From assembly GCA_011799875.1 (NCBI GenBank), contig CM022298.1, forward strand, positions 260,207,757-260,271,756: a stretch of DNA of 64,000 bases. The letters run 5' to 3'. The DNA comes from Thinopyrum elongatum (Eukaryota > Streptophyta > Magnoliopsida > Poales > Poaceae). Made by a program: the position numbers and the translations under genes. The notes beneath the pieces are model-generated. The model saw nothing but the letters and a program-made list of their open reading frames with translations. It did no database searches and was not told where the DNA came from. Positions 23,531 to 35,480 of the stretch are shown piece after piece. Numbering within the stretch: the first letter of the stretch is position 1; every line of letters starts with the position of its first letter.

Positions 23531-24925
23531 TAATGACCCACAAGTATAGGGGATCAATTGTAGCCCCTTCGATAACTAAGAGTGTCGAACCCAACAAGGA
23601 GAAGAAGGAAATGACAAGCGGTTTTCAGCAAGGTATTTTCAGCAAGTACTAAAAGTAGCAGTGATAGGTAGTTTTGTAGCAAGATAATTCGTAACAAGTG
23701 ATAAGTAGCAATAGTAACAAAGGTGTAGAAAGGTAGCCCAATCCTTCTTATAACAAAGGACATGCCGGAACGTTCTCTTATTGTAAGCAAAGCGTTCTCG
23801 AGGACACATGTTATTTCATCTAGTCACTTTCATCATGTTTATTTGATTCGTGTTTTCTACTTTGATAATTTGATATGTGGGTGAACCGGTGCTTGGGTGC
23901 TGTTATTACTTGAACAAACCTCCCACTTATGATTAACCTCTCTCACAAGTATCCGCAACTAAGAAAGAAGAATTAAGATAAATCTAACCATGGCATGAAA
24001 CATATGGATCCAAATCAGCCCCTTACAGAATAGAGCATAAACTAGGGATTAAGCTTCTGTCACTCCAGCCACCCATCGTCTTATTACTACTCCACAATGC
24101 CTTCCCTTAGGCCCAAGTAGGGTGAGGTGTCATGTAGTCGACGTTCACATGACACCACTAAAGGAAGCAGCAACATACATATCATCAAAATATCGAACGG
24201 ATACCAAATTCACATGATTTCTTACAACAAGACTTCTCCCATGTCCTCAAGAAAAAAAGTAACTACTCACAAATCATTCTCATGTTCAAGATCGGAGGGG
24301 TATTGAATATCATTAACGATCTGAACATATAATATTCCACCAGATAAACCAACTAGCAGCAACTACAAGATGTAATCAATACTACTAGCAACCCACAGGT
24401 ACAAATCTGAGGTTTTGGGACAAAGATTGTATACAAGAGATGAACTAGGGTTTGTGATGAGATGGTGCCGGTGAAGATGTTGATGAAGATTGGTCCTCCC
24501 ATGATGAGAGGATCATTGGTGATGACGATGGCTTTGATTTCCCCCTCCCAGAGGGAAGTGTCCCCGGCGGAATCGCTCCGCCGGAGTGCAAAAGTACTCC
24601 TGCCCAGGTTCCGCCTCGAGACGGCGGCACTTCATCCCAAAAGTTCTCTCTTCATTTTTCTAGGTCAAAACCCTTCATGTAGTAGAAGATGGGAGCCGGA
24701 GGCCTGCCAGTGGCCCCACAAGGCACTAGGGTGCGCCCAGGGGGGCACGCCTTGCTGCCTTGTGGCAGCTGGTGGGCCCCCTCTAGTACTTCTTTGCTCC
24801 AGTATTTTTATATATTCCTTAAAAATTCTCTGTGAAATTTTAGCTCATTTGGAGTTCTACAGAATAGGTATCTATGACGTAGCTTTTCTAGGTCCAGAAT
24901 TGTAGCTGCCGGCAATCTCCCTCGT
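23531..24925 (-). repeat. 5' LTR of the Athila-like element, first segment
   Basis: Parallels 6301-7687 of the other LTR. The LTR terminus here is TAATGA instead of TGATGA, a point change. It is cut at 24925 by the Tat-type element and resumes at 32244. Confidence 0.87.
24921..24925. repeat. Target-site duplication CTCGT, left copy
   Basis: The pentamer precedes the inserted LTR (TGTCGG) and is repeated at 32239-32243. Confidence 0.9.
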
Positions 24926-25801
24926 TGTCGGCGTACACAAACAGGGGTGTATGTTTCCCCTGACTTGTGCACGGACAGCAAACCACCGGTCCGGCAAGCT
25001 CGCAACGTCCAAGAAGACCAAGACAAGCTAAATGAGAAAGACACCACTAAGGGAAAGCCTCCCTTGCCGGGCAGGCAAGCTTGGCGAGGTCGACGTGGCC
25101 CCGAAGACAAGCCTCAAGACCGTCCCGGCAGGCCTACCGGCCGCTACGAGGGCAAACTACCCCGCCAAGGCTCCACCGCTCCACCTCACAGCGACGCAAG
25201 TCATCGATCGGTGCGGTGTCAAGCCCCCAAGTGACTAAGTGGCTATTATTTTGCACGTGGCAGCCACTTCCTATGGAAATCACCTCCAAATGACACCCGT
25301 CTAGAGACGTGTCAAGCGGACAGGCGAGAAGGTGGCCGAGCAGCCCGGCAAGGCTTGCCGAGCATGCCATGATGTGACACTAAGCGGTGCATTTAATGTG
25401 CTCTGCTCTGACTACAGAGTTAGGTATGATAGCACTGTTCACTATCTAATCAGTACGCAATGATTGATTTGCCACTGTGGTGACCCCTTGATCTATAAAA
25501 GGAGGGCCATGGCAACCACAGAAAGGATCTGGACCCTTGTACACTCATACGCGCGTAGCTGCCCTCACCCCGAGGCAACCCTGCTGGGCAAGAGCGCTGC
25601 ATTTCCACCACAACCCACCATCAATCCACCAAAGCAGGAGTAGGGTTTTATGCCTCGCGGCGGCCCGAACTTGGGTAAAACTGCCCGTGTGATCTCTGCC
25701 GTGCTGCGCTACGTTCTCCTCTCTTTGTGCAATGTGCTCATCCCCCCTGCCGAACCAGAAGGGGTTGATGGCCCCATAGGTGGCCGTGGTTTCCCATGAC
25801 A
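24926..25801 (+). repeat. 5' LTR of the nested Tat-type element
   Basis: 876 bp, starting TGTCGGCGTACAC and ending TTTCCCATGACA. It is very similar to 31365-32238. A TATA box (TATAAAA) is at 25494-25500. Confidence 0.9.
25494..25500 (+). promoter_or_regulatory. TATA box in the Tat-type LTR
   Basis: ATCTATAAAAGGAGG is conserved in both LTRs (second copy at 31931-31937), about 300 bp before the LTR end, as expected for the U3/R boundary. Confidence 0.65.
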
Positions 25802-25824
25802 TCTTTGGCGCGCCAGGTAGGGGG
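25802..25824 (+). other. Primer-binding site of the nested Tat-type element
   Basis: TCTTTGGCGCGCCAGGTAGG immediately follows the LTR. The same motif follows the LTRs ending at 63236, 47581 and, degenerate, 39487. Confidence 0.75.
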
Positions 25825-26990
25825 GCTACGCTTGCGTGAACCTGAGAAGCGTACACAGCGTGTCATCTTCACCACCTGCTTAATCGACGGCTTCACCATC
25901 CACGACGCCTAAGAAAAGGCGGAGGATGAAGGGAGCGGAGAGGGGAAGCGATGCCGCTTCCCCTGCCCCCCCACCCTGTTTGATCTCCACGGCCTCCCTC
26001 CGCCGCGGGCACAGCAGCGGCAGAAACCAGCAATGACGGCGGCAAGCCAGCCTCAATGGATCAGGAAGTATGATTGCCATGCAAGCCCCGTCCAGGGGAA
26101 AGGAACAAAGTGTATAGGTACAAGGTTTCTCTCTCCACCACTCCCACTCATTGACAATCAAGCCACTCTGGGTTTTAGCATCATCAATGTCGATGAGCAC
26201 TACGTGAAACTTGGTTCAGCATTTACCCTGCTTAGGGAAATCCTGAGTGGAGCGCTGGTGCGAATCCATTGATCGACGCCCCGACAAGTGTGCCCAGCAA
26301 GGCAGCCCATGTTAGCATGACTTTTTATGCCAGCTGCCACCAGGTTGTTTAAAGTGTGTGGAGGGGAGGAGAGACAAACCAGTCATGCCTTACACCGCAA
26401 CCTACCGCCTGCGAGATACATATGATTCTTGGCTGGTCCTTGCCGGGAACCGGAGAACAACACGCATGACAGCTATCCTTCCCAAGGCATGCGAATGCGA
26501 CGAGCGGCCGCGGCTGAAAGGGGTAGATGGAAGCGAAGAAATAAGCTAAGTTTACGCAATCCTTGCCCAGTCATGACCTTCGGTTTTTGCATTTGTTTAT
26601 CCCTTGGATACCAAGGTGTTCGTGTGAGGAAATCTGTCGTATGGATGGCACCTTATCAGTTTTTGTCTACACCCTCGCTCTGTTCCGAGCCTGCTCGCAG
26701 AATGGGTAGCAATGTCAAAACTATCGAGGAAAAACCTGCCGGGACGTATCTTCGCCAAGATAACTGCTAAGGGCCCGACCCTTGTGACAATCGCGGCAAT
26801 ACAATACCAGCAGGCAGCTGAAATATGCACGGAGACTAATCGTATGAGCACCAATGGGTGAACTCTAAAGGGATAAACATGCAATCGGAATTAAGTAAAA
26901 ACATCAGTTCCACATGAACATACGCAGCATGGTGTCTAAACACAAGACGTACATCATGTTTTGTTACAGGACAGCACAGCGGCAAGGATA
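25825..26990 (+). other. 5' interior of the nested Tat-type element, no recognisable gag
   Basis: Only short ORFs occur on both strands (for example 26033-26272 plus). None shows a gag, CCHC or protease motif. This region should hold gag in an autonomous relative. Confidence 0.5.
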
Positions 26991-26992
26991 AT

Positions 26993-28405
26993 TCAAGGCC
27001 GGGCCTGTTGACCTCGTGGAGCGGTAGGGACGCCAAGGACCTTGTCGGCGAGAGGGGCGGCTTTCTCTTCGGCAGCCGAAACATCTGCGCCCTCCGGCGG
27101 CTTCTTGAAGCCATCGGCGAGATTGAGGTCCGGATGGCGGCAGGCGATGTTGCTCAGAACCATGAAGAGGGCATTACGGGCAAGCTTCCGAGATTCAGTC
27201 ACGAAGCGGCCGGCCTTTCCCTCCTCATGTGCATTCAGCTTCTTGATCAGCTCGTTGAAGAAGACCCCTAGCTTGACGCTGGGGACCTCGTGCTTGCTGG
27301 CTGAGTAGACTGGCCCTTCCATGCCCATCACTGCAGTCTGAGCAGTGAGACGCTCGGCAATGTCGATCAAGCTCTTGATCTAGAGGTCGACCTGCTCGGA
27401 ATGATTCGCTAGCTTATCCTCTGCATCCTTACGAAGACGCCTTGCAGTATCCAGGTCCTTTGTCAGCTCCTGCTCACGGGCCCCGCTGGACTCTACCGAG
27501 CTCTCCAAGGTGCCAATCCTGGCCTTCTGATCTTCAATGGTGCCGTTGGTAGTCTCGAGGCCTTGGCTCTTGGAGGAGAGCTGCGATTGCACCTCCTTCA
27601 AAAGGATCTCCACTTTCCGCACCTCTTCCTTGAGGGCCTCGACCTCCTTGATACACCCGGCAAGCTCCTCGGTCAGCTTGGCCACCTGCTGGTCGAGATC
27701 AACCTTGGTAGAAGAGGCAGCGGCAAGATCGTTAGCGAGCCTCTTCAGTTGGGCGGCAGAATCGGTAGAGAGGGCATCCAGGGCAGCCTTGTGCTTGTCC
27801 TCCATCTCCTTAGTGCGCTGCGGCATGAGGGCCTATAGATTATCATACTTGGCGCGAAGGGTGGCCTCAAGCTTCTCCTCTCGGAGAGAAATATCCCGCT
27901 CCCTGGCGTCTAGAAGTACCTTGCGGTCCGCCAGGCAAGCCTCCCGGGCAATGACATCCTCCCGCACCATCGAGATGGTCTCTTGTTGCCTCATGAGGAC
28001 CTGGAACTGCTTGTCGTGCCATTCACGCAGCTTGATGCCCTTGTCCCTCAGCTTCTGGTCAACCTTGTTGGTGGTCTCACGCTGCTCCTTGAGTGCGTGC
28101 CATTTCTGGGTATGCCGATCTTGCATCTCCTTAATGCCCGCCGCCGTGGACTCCAGGAAAGACGAATCCATGGCGGTAGTAGTGGAGTCATCTGTCTCTT
28201 CGACCCCCTGGTATAGTGACGCAAGGATGTGTTGGAGCTCGCCGTCGAGTTCCGCGCTCGTCGTCGCTGACAAGCCAGGAGCTCCGAGACCAGGCTGCGC
28301 AAGTACCAGTGCCAGTTGACTCGAAGTTGGTGGCAGGGCCCCTGCCGAAGTGCCAAATAAGGGAAAAGGGTCCATGGTTTGAAGGGGGATTTTCCCTTCG
28401 ACCAC
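26993..28405 (-). pseudogene. Last exon of the antisense Tat gene: coiled-coil region, two stops
   Basis: One minus-strand frame runs from 28405 to 26993 with stops at 27833-27835 and 27380-27382. It encodes a long charged coiled coil rich in E, K, Q and L heptads (EAEL-type runs such as LTEELAGCIKEVEALKEEVRK). A C-terminal domain follows with FFNELIKKLNAHEEGKAG and NALFMVLSNIACRHPDLNLADGF. The layout parallels the last exon of the gene at 53398-57366 (NALGHLPRDANVEALEE tail). Function unknown; the family is known only from retrotransposons. Confidence 0.75.
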
Positions 28406-28691
28406 AACCCCCGACCCTGACGTGCCGCCAAGGGTTTTTTCTCATCCCTCCAGGAGTTCCTGGACACTCCTGGCAGCGCGTTCCTGCCCCTCAACGGCAA
28501 CAATCTTGGCGGCTTCTTCTGCAGCATCCTTCCCTGTGCTGGCCACCTCATCCAGCAGATCTGGCTCTTCACTCAAAAGGGCTATAAGCAGAATCAACAA
28601 TCAATGACAAGAATGTAGAATTTTTACAAGACAAGAGCCTGGGGCAGGATGATAAGGGCAGCACGACACAGAAGGAATAAATGGATTACCT

Positions 28692-29104
28692 GGAGAAGCC
28701 TACCGTGGAGGAGCTTCAGTTTCCCCGGCGACTTTGGTTGCCGGACCAAGATCTCCATCCCTCCCTGGGAAACCACGGTGCCGCCCGGTGCAGACCCTTT
28801 CGTGGAAACCTTTGGCGGGGATCCCTCGACTCGATCGACGGGTGGAGTGGGTCCCTCCTGGAAGGACTTGCCCGGAGTAGTCCCCTCCCCTCCTCTGGCA
28901 GCAGGGGTGGGGAATTCTCCGCCATCACCTCCGAAGGGAGGAGCCAGCTCTGCACTCTCAGGGCGGGGGCTGGGCTGGGGGCTTGTTGTTGGGTCGTCCG
29001 CGCTACTCCCTGTCAGGCCCGCGCCTTCCACAGTCTTCGGCAGCCCCGCGCGCTTGAGCCGCTTGGTCCGGTGGATGAGGGTCTCTCCTTCTTCCTCCTC
29101 CTCC
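28692..29104 (-). pseudogene. Middle exon of the antisense Tat gene
   Basis: On the minus strand an acceptor TTTGTTAG ends at 29105. It opens a frame rich in P, S, G and E (TSPQPSPRPESAELAPPFGG) that runs to a candidate donor CAGGTAATC near 28690. The equivalent low-complexity middle exons of the gene at 53398 lie at the same place in its structure. Confidence 0.55.
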
Positions 29105-29190
29105 CTAACAAAGGCGGCAAGTAAAGATCAGTTAACAGGCAAGATGATATGCAGAAATGGCGAAGAGGAAAGGAAATTGCTCTTTCTTAC

Positions 29191-30972
29191 TCTTTGTCGA
29201 TGAGCATGGAGCTCAGCTCAAACTCTATGGGTGGCGAGGGCGCCTGCTCCTCTTCTGGGGCGGGGGAACGGAGCTCCCTGGCAACTTCAAGCCTTGATGA
29301 GGCGCAGGGGGCTCCATCGAGGAAGAGCTCTGCGAAGAACTCGAGCTGGACTGGGAGCTGGAGTCATCTCCAGCGGCTGCCGGTCGCTTGGCGGGAGAAG
29401 CCTTAGCCCCAGAAAGCCGTGGGGACTGCCGGCGCACTGCATCGGGGACGCTGCTCCTGGAGGTGGTCTTCTTCACTTTCTTGGCGACAGGCGTGGGATC
29501 AGGAATTGCTACTCCCCGACTAGCCGCTCGCCTGTGAGGGCGCTGTTCTAGGTCTGGCTCAGGGACTTGAGGGCCTTCCGCGAGCCACTCCTCCTCAGGT
29601 TGCTCTGCCTCCTCAACCCCCTCTTCCTCCAGAGCCTCCATTGTCGTGGCATATAGAGCCTCACTCCCGGCAGGCTCGTCCCCGGCAGGCTCATCCCTGG
29701 CAGCCCCCTCCATGGTTTGCGCCTCGCTCCTGCCGTGGGAAGGGCCTTCGCCTTTAGCCTCCTCCTTCCCCTTCGTTGCCTTCCCGGCCTTCGCCATCGT
29801 AGCAGCACGGAGTGCTCTGTCCTCCTCGAGCTGCCTCTTGATGTATGCCTCCTCTGCCTTGGAGGCGCACTTGTACATGTTAGCCTCCACCTTGGTAGCC
29901 CTTTCCACCAAGGTGGAGGACCACGCAAGCTCTTCGTCAAGCCCGCGCAGCTGCCAATCACCCGAGACTCCCTGAGCGTTGCAGTCTGGCATCCATTTCA
30001 AGATAAGGTCCGTGGCGGAATTGATGTTCAGTGGGATGAGATTTGCTGGGAACTTGAATGGCCCTAGGTTGCCGAACAGTTGTTCGCACAACCAAGCATG
30101 GCCATAGATTGACAAATTGTTGGCCAGGCCAGGAAGCAGCCTCATCCTATCTGCAGCATCCCCATACCGCCAGGCAAACGTATCCCTCTTCTGCAATGGC
30201 GCAATACGACGAAGGAGGAAGTCAGCCCCCACATGCCCGATGGTTAGCCCGGCAGCCTTTAGGAGGGTGATCCTGTTTATTGCCGGGTGGAGCCTATCAT
30301 CGGTAAGGCCGACTTCCCTCCAATCGTTGCCGCGCTCGAGGCACTCTGCACGTGCCTGGCAGAAATCTGGGGCCTTCTTGTCCAGGATCCAGCACCAATC
30401 TCCCCTCCACTCCTCCCATCTGCCGCGCTGTTAACCAGGGAGGTAATCCCAGTTCTCCCTTGGTACCCGTGGCATCCAACTTATGTTCCCAGAACAGTGG
30501 TTCTTGTTCTCCACCCGCGGGACAAAATAGTGCCTGAACAAGTCAACGTTGGGGGCGACTCCGACGAAGTTCTCGCACAGATGAGCGAAAATCACCAAGC
30601 ACGCCATTGCATTTGGCATGAAGTCCAGAAGATGGAATCCATAGATCCATAGATCACCATCATTGCTTCAAGAAAATTCGAGAAGGGAGGACAGAGGCCG
30701 CAGATGTAATACGCGCAAAAGAATCGGTATGGATCTGGCGTGTCCTGTTCCCCCTCCGTCAGAACTTTGGGTGCACTATGCCCCTTTGGGACTTCCCTCC
30801 CCCACAGATATCTGTACCTTGCTTCCAGCACTTCGCTGTCCAGATTCAACGGGAAGAAGACAACGTCTGCCCTTTGCCTCTTGTCCAGCTCCATTGCTCT
30901 CTTGCTCCCCTCAGCGGCCGCCTCTTTTGCGGTGGCTGTCCGCTTCCCCTTGGCAGCGGCTTTCTTCCCCAT
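29191..30972 (-). pseudogene. First exon of the antisense Tat gene (putative gypsy-type transposon domain), frameshifted
   Basis: The ATG is at 30972 (MGKKAAAKGKRT). The conserved core follows: RYRYLWGREVPKG, CGLCPPFSNFLEAM, then after a frameshift near 30640 FAHLCENFVGVAPN and FRHYFVPRVE. A stop lies at 30431. The frame continues ADFLLRRIAPLQKR and YGDAADRMRLLPGLANNLS down to 29225, followed by another frame change and a donor at 29190 (GTAAGA). These blocks match residue by residue order in the gene at 53398. I recognise the family annotated in grasses as 'putative gypsy type transposon' (PF04195-like), without known biochemical activity. Confidence 0.78.
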
Positions 30973-31350
30973 TCCTTCAAGTTGCAATGGGGATGGGGGA
31001 AGGAAGTTGGTTGGGGGATCGGCGGCGAGTATGGGCGAGGAGGAAGAACAGTTGCTTGGCTTGCGGAAGAAGATGATGGAGAGGCAAGGAAGACGATGAA
31101 TGAGCAGAGCCCTTCCGCGTTTTTCTCTCTTATGGGAAAGGACATGAGGGAGGGCATGACTCTTCAGAAATTTACCATTTCACATTAACTATTGCAGTCC
31201 CATGACCCCACGACCCATGGTATTTACGCGAAGTGGAAGTTAGATTGACTGGTCATCATGGCAAACTGCTGCACGCGCAGCACCTTCTCGCCACATGTCC
31301 GTGCACTATTTGGGGCCTAACCCAACGTGCCCAGTGACACATATAGCTCA

Positions 31351-31364
31351 GGCCCGGGGGCTTC
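31351..31364 (+). other. Polypurine tract of the nested Tat-type element
   Basis: GGCCCGGGGGCTTC borders the 3' LTR. The mirror-image tract borders the LTR at 52995. Confidence 0.65.
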
Positions 31365-32238
31365 TATCGGGGTACACAAACAGGGGTGTATGTTTCCCCC
31401 TGACTTGTGCACGGACAGCAAACCACCGGTCTGGCAAGCTCGCAATGTCCAAGAAGACCAAGACAAGCTAAATGAGCAAGACACCACTAAGGGAAAGCCT
31501 TCCTTGCCAGGCAGGCGAGCCTGGCAAGGTCGAGGTGGCTCCGAAGACAACCCACAAGACCGTCCCTGCAGGCTTGCCAAGCGCTACGATGGCAAACTAC
31601 CCCGCCAAGGCTCCACCGCTCCACACAGCGACACAAGTCATCGATCGGTGCGGTGTCAAGCCCCCAAGTGACTAATTGGCTATTATTTGACACGTGGCAG
31701 CCACTTCCTATGGAAATCACCTTCAAATGACACCCGTCCAGAGACGTGTCAAGCGAATAGGCGAGAAGGTGGCCGAGCAGCCCGGCAAGGCTTGCCGGGC
31801 ATGCCACGATGTGGCACTAAGCGGCGCATTTAATGCGCTTTGCTCTGACTGCAGAGTTAGGTATGATAGCACTGTTCGCTATCTAATCAGTATGCAATGA
31901 CTGATTTGCCACTGTGGTGACCCCTTGATCTATAAAAGGAGGGCCATGGCAACCATAGAAAGGATCTGGACCCTTGTACACTCATACGCGCGTAGCTGGC
32001 CTCGCCCCGAGGCAACCCTACCGGGCAAGAGCGCTGCATTTCCACCACAACCCACCATCAATCCACCAAAGCAGTAGTAGGGTTTTATGCCTCGCAGCGG
32101 CCCGAACCTGCGTAAAATTGCCTGTGTGATCTTTGCCGTGCTGCGCTATGTTCTCCGCTCTTTGTGCAATGTGCTCATCCCCCCTGCCGAACCACAAGGG
32201 GCTGATAGCCCCATAGGTGGCCATGGTTTCCCACGACA
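31365..32238 (+). repeat. 3' LTR of the nested Tat-type element
   Basis: 874 bp, partner of 24926-25801. Its first dinucleotide is TA instead of TG (TATCGG), a post-insertion change. It ends TTTCCCACGACA, followed by the CTCGT duplication. Confidence 0.9.
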
Positions 32239-32243
32239 CTCGT
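32239..32243. repeat. Target-site duplication CTCGT, right copy
   Basis: Matches 24921-24925. Confidence 0.9.
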
Positions 32244-32360
32244 AATGCAAATCTTGCAAATTAAGAGAGAAAAGGCATTAGAATTGCATCACAAAGTATT
32301 ATAATGATAAAAAACATTGTAAATATTAGTAGGAAAACATGATGCAAAATGGACGTATCA
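32244..32360 (-). repeat. 5' LTR of the Athila-like element, second segment
   Basis: Continues the LTR cut at 24925 and is nearly identical to 7699-7815. It ends ATGGACGTATCA. Confidence 0.87.
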
Positions 32361-32573
32361 CAAAGCCCATTGCTTAAAACAGAGATAATTTCATTCGAGA
32401 GGTGTACTTTTCCTGTCAATGGTTTAATGACAAAGTTTTCAATATCTTCCCCTCCACCGTACTAACACAAACCATGGATGGCCGAATCCAAGGGTGCTTG
32501 CCAACTTTCAACTTTCCAGGGGGAGCATTTTTTGATAAGTAATTAAGGATTGGGCATCCTTGTTACCAGCCTC
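32361..32573 (-). mobile_element. Probable continuation of the older minus-strand retrotransposon
   Basis: Removing the Athila-like element joins this stretch to 5511-6300. It contains no ORF and is cut at 32574 by a CACTA terminus. Assignment rests on position and on the near-matching pentamers, not on a direct alignment. Confidence 0.5.
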
Positions 32574-32929
32574 CACTACAAAAAAAGACATATCTAAGGC
32601 CCGAACGAATTTTTTCTGTCATGGTTATGACACTTCTATGACGATAATTGTGACAAAAACACGTATCATCGTAGACGTGGTGGGCTCCTACTTCTATGAC
32701 AAAAAATCATGACAGAAAATGGGCTTTTTGTCCTGGGTGGGCCGGGGACGCACCTGCATGACATTCTTTGGGCCGTCCATGACATAAAAAATCATGGGAG
32801 AAGTGAGGGCGAGGAAATTTTCACGGAGTTACCGTTTACGGGGTGGTCGGGGCCGAGCGATGCAATGTGGTTTGCGTGTTTCTCTCTCGTATGTGCGCGT
32901 GGTGCGAGCCGTGTTGCTATAACTGAACC

Positions 32930-33910
32930 TGAGCGAGAGGCATTCGCTTACTGAACCCGAGCGATCGCACAATACTGCTAGCACTACGTACTGAAGCCGA
33001 TCGATCGATCCCTTCGCTGCTAACTGAACCCGACCAACTCCTTGGCTTCTAACTGAACCCGATCGATCATTGTTGCTGCTTACTGAAGCCGATCAAACCC
33101 CCGTGTGAGACGTAGCTCGCTAGCCGGCTGGGTTGCCTCTGGATGAACAGTGCATGTTGCTACCGCGTGCGATACGTAGAACAAGTCGAGACATGGTGAG
33201 TCCAGCCGGTTGGTTAGCTGTGGATAAATAGTTCCTGGTGGGAGTTAGATGAACAGGACCCCGACCATGTGTAGGCGGTTACTGCTGGATGAACAGGACC
33301 CCATGGTAGTAGGCGGTTGCCGCTGGATGAACATGACCTCAAGGAGGTCACCACACACCCCAGCCGGTTGGGGGTGGAAGAGTAGGACCCCGTGGAGGCT
33401 GGTTGAACAGTAGCCGGTGGAGCCTGGATGAACAGTAGCCCGTGGATGAACAGTGGCTGGAGGAGGTCAACGGTGGATAGACAGTAGCATGTGGAGGCTG
33501 GAGGAAGTAAACGGGGGATGAACAGTAGCCGTGGAGGCTGGAGGTAGTCGATAGGTTGATGAACACTAGCCCCGTGGGGGTCCCGTTTTTGTGGTACGCC
33601 ACACCCCTCCCGATGAACAGGACCCCACTTCGACTGTAGGAGGTCGAACAGAAGTCCATTTCCTCCGTTTTGCGGTACGCCAGACCCCTCCCGATCAACA
33701 GGACACCATTTCAACCATAGGAGCTCGAACAGAAGTTCGTTTCCTCCGTTCTACGGTACGCCATACCCCATTTTGACTGTTCCGTCCAAGCCGGTTGGCT
33801 CCCGTTGAACAGGATGCATTCCAACCCAGTCGATTGCCTCCCGAGAAACACAATGATGTTTCCTCTGTTCTGACCCAGTCGGTTGGCTCTGGATGAACAG
33901 GACGCCGTTG
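32930..33910. repeat. Degenerate direct-repeat blocks in the CACTA-like region
   Basis: First block (32930-33110): several copies of 'ACTGAACCCGATCGATC'-like sequence. Second block (33130-33910): at least 14 degenerate copies of 'GGATGAACAG(T/G)A', spaced irregularly at 15-110 bp and often followed by GCC or CCCC and by GTGGAGGCTGG. CACTA subterminal regions typically carry such arrays as transposase-binding sites. Confidence 0.75.
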
Positions 33911-34189
33911 CTGCCGTCCGTATGCGCGAGTACGCGTTCGAGACCCTGCCCGTATGTACTTACTTGGTCATATTTTTGCTCTGTGGCTGTACATACGTGT
34001 ACATGATTTAGATGAGACTACGTGAACTACTACGCCAGGGGCTCTACTACGACACATGCCGCTACTTACTCCGCCACGGTTCATCACTACAGAGAGACCA
34101 ATCAACTAGTATGTATGTACACATTTGCGACCAGACTGTACGCTTCGACCTGGTAGGTCCCAACTATCAGGGGGATAAGGGTGCACATC

Positions 34190-35480
34190 CTTGCGTGCGA
34201 AGATATAATTGATGGGTCCTAGCTGTCATGGGGAGGAATAATATTTTTCTCGCGTAATAAGGACGCACTTCCTTGCATCCAAAGATGTAGCTAGTGGGTC
34301 CAGCTGTCAGCGTCACCGCGTACAGTCATCTTGCGACGACCGTCGTTCGTTGACCACGTTGACCACACCACGCCCAGAGCACCAAGGCGGTGGACGATGG
34401 CGAGGCCTAGGAAGGGAACGACCCGGAGCCGGGGAAGACTCGGTAGTGGTTGCCCACGCAGAGGTGAGTATGAGGGTTGACTGGTTCGGCTGCGGTTTGA
34501 GGCTGCCGTCGCTGGAAAATAACAAGGGGTGTGGGTGAGTACGGGAAGGCCTGGCCAGGGGTGGGAGTAGGGTGGGGCGGTGAGGCCTGGCAGGAGCAGA
34601 CAGTACAGCCGGCTGGAGCAAGTAGATCAGAGGTTGAAGAACCAGCATGGCCATTGGATTAACATCTAACGGTCACTGTTGCTAGAATTGTTTGTTGACT
34701 AAGTTGACAAAGCCCTGCGTACGAGTCACCTTCGTAGCCCACAAGTCAGCCACCAAATCTTGTGGGTCTCAGCTAGCAGCGGGAGGAATCATTTTTCTTG
34801 CATGTAATAAAGAGGCACTTCCGTGCGTGCGAAAATGTAGCTGGTGGGTCTCAGCTGTCAGGTGGAGGAAAACTTTTTTCCCGCATAATAAGGAGGCACT
34901 TCCTTGTGTGCAAAGATGTAGCTGGTGGGTCCCAGCTGTCAGGAGGAGCAATTTGCGTAATAAGGAGGCACTTGCTTGCCTGCGGCCATGGACCATGTGG
35001 GTCCCTACTATCAGCCTCTCCACTTACATCACTCTTCCGATGGTTGTCATTTGTTGACCATGTTGACCACGCAGCACCGAGAGCATCAATGCGGTGGATG
35101 ACGGCGAGGCCCAGGAAGGGAACGACCTAGAGCCGGCAAAGCCACAGCAGTGGATGACGACGCTGAGAGGAGTACGGGGGCTGTGACTAGTTCGACTGCG
35201 GGGTGAGGCTGGCATCGCCGGAAAATAACAGGAGGTGCGGGTGGGTAGGGGGATGGTCTGGCCAGCGGTGGGAGTAGGGTGGTGGCCAGTGGTGGGAGTA
35301 GGGTAGGCCGGTGAGGCCTGCGCGGTAGCACAACCGGCCATGGGAGAGGGAGCACACAGTCCCACCGGCGCTGGTTTGGGCGGCTGGAGCAGGAAGATCA
35401 GAGATTGAAGAAGCATGACGGCCGTTGGATGGACATCCAACAGTCACTGCTCTCATGTGTTGACTAAGTTGACACAACCT
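34190..35480. repeat. Large imperfect direct duplication (~0.7 kb unit)
   Basis: The block 34190-34740 (AGATGTAGCTAGTGGGTCC..., GTTGACCACGTTGACCAC, GAAGGGAACGAC, GGTGGGAGTAGGGT, TGTTGACTAAGTTGACA) recurs in the same order at 34840-35480. Smaller ~75-bp units around 'AATAAGGAGGCACTT' are repeated at 34250, 34805, 34885 and 34960, and again near 36300. Confidence 0.8.

Larger units (their letters stand above)
24926..32238 (+). mobile_element. Tat-type Gypsy retrotransposon lacking gag-pol but carrying an antisense gene
   Basis: LTRs are at 24926-25801 and 31365-32238, with a CTCGT duplication outside. The primer site TTTGGCGCGCCAGGTAGGGG follows the first LTR and a GGCCCGGGGGCTTC purine tract precedes the second, so the element is plus strand. 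The 5.6-kb interior has no RT, RNase H or integrase. The main coding relic is on the minus strand (26993-30972) and is homologous to the antisense gene of the Tat element at 52089-59244. It is probably a non-autonomous partner of a Tat family (inference). Confidence 0.87.
6301..32360 (-). mobile_element. Athila-like Gypsy retrotransposon, interrupted twice
   Basis: Its LTRs are at 6301-7815 and 23531-32360; without the nested Tat element the second is 1512 bp against 1515 bp. Flanking pentamers are CATAG (6296-6300) and CAAAG (32361-32365), a target duplication with one change. Between the LTRs, on the minus strand, lie relics in the order gag, protease, reverse transcriptase, RNase H, integrase, env-position ORF. 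The protease and gag style is that of the Athila lineage. All frames are broken by stops, frameshifts and a gag deletion, so this copy cannot move on its own. Confidence 0.88.

Noticed and set aside
27537..28319. 260-codon plus-strand ORF
   Set aside because: Ser/Arg/Leu-rich shadow of the coiled-coil exon on the other strand; a coding coiled coil rich in CTC/GAG codons gives long open antisense frames.
33130..33910. CRISPR-like spaced repeats (GGATGAACAG words)
   Set aside because: The spacing is irregular, the repeat is short and degenerate, and this is a plant nuclear repeat; it fits CACTA subterminal repeats.
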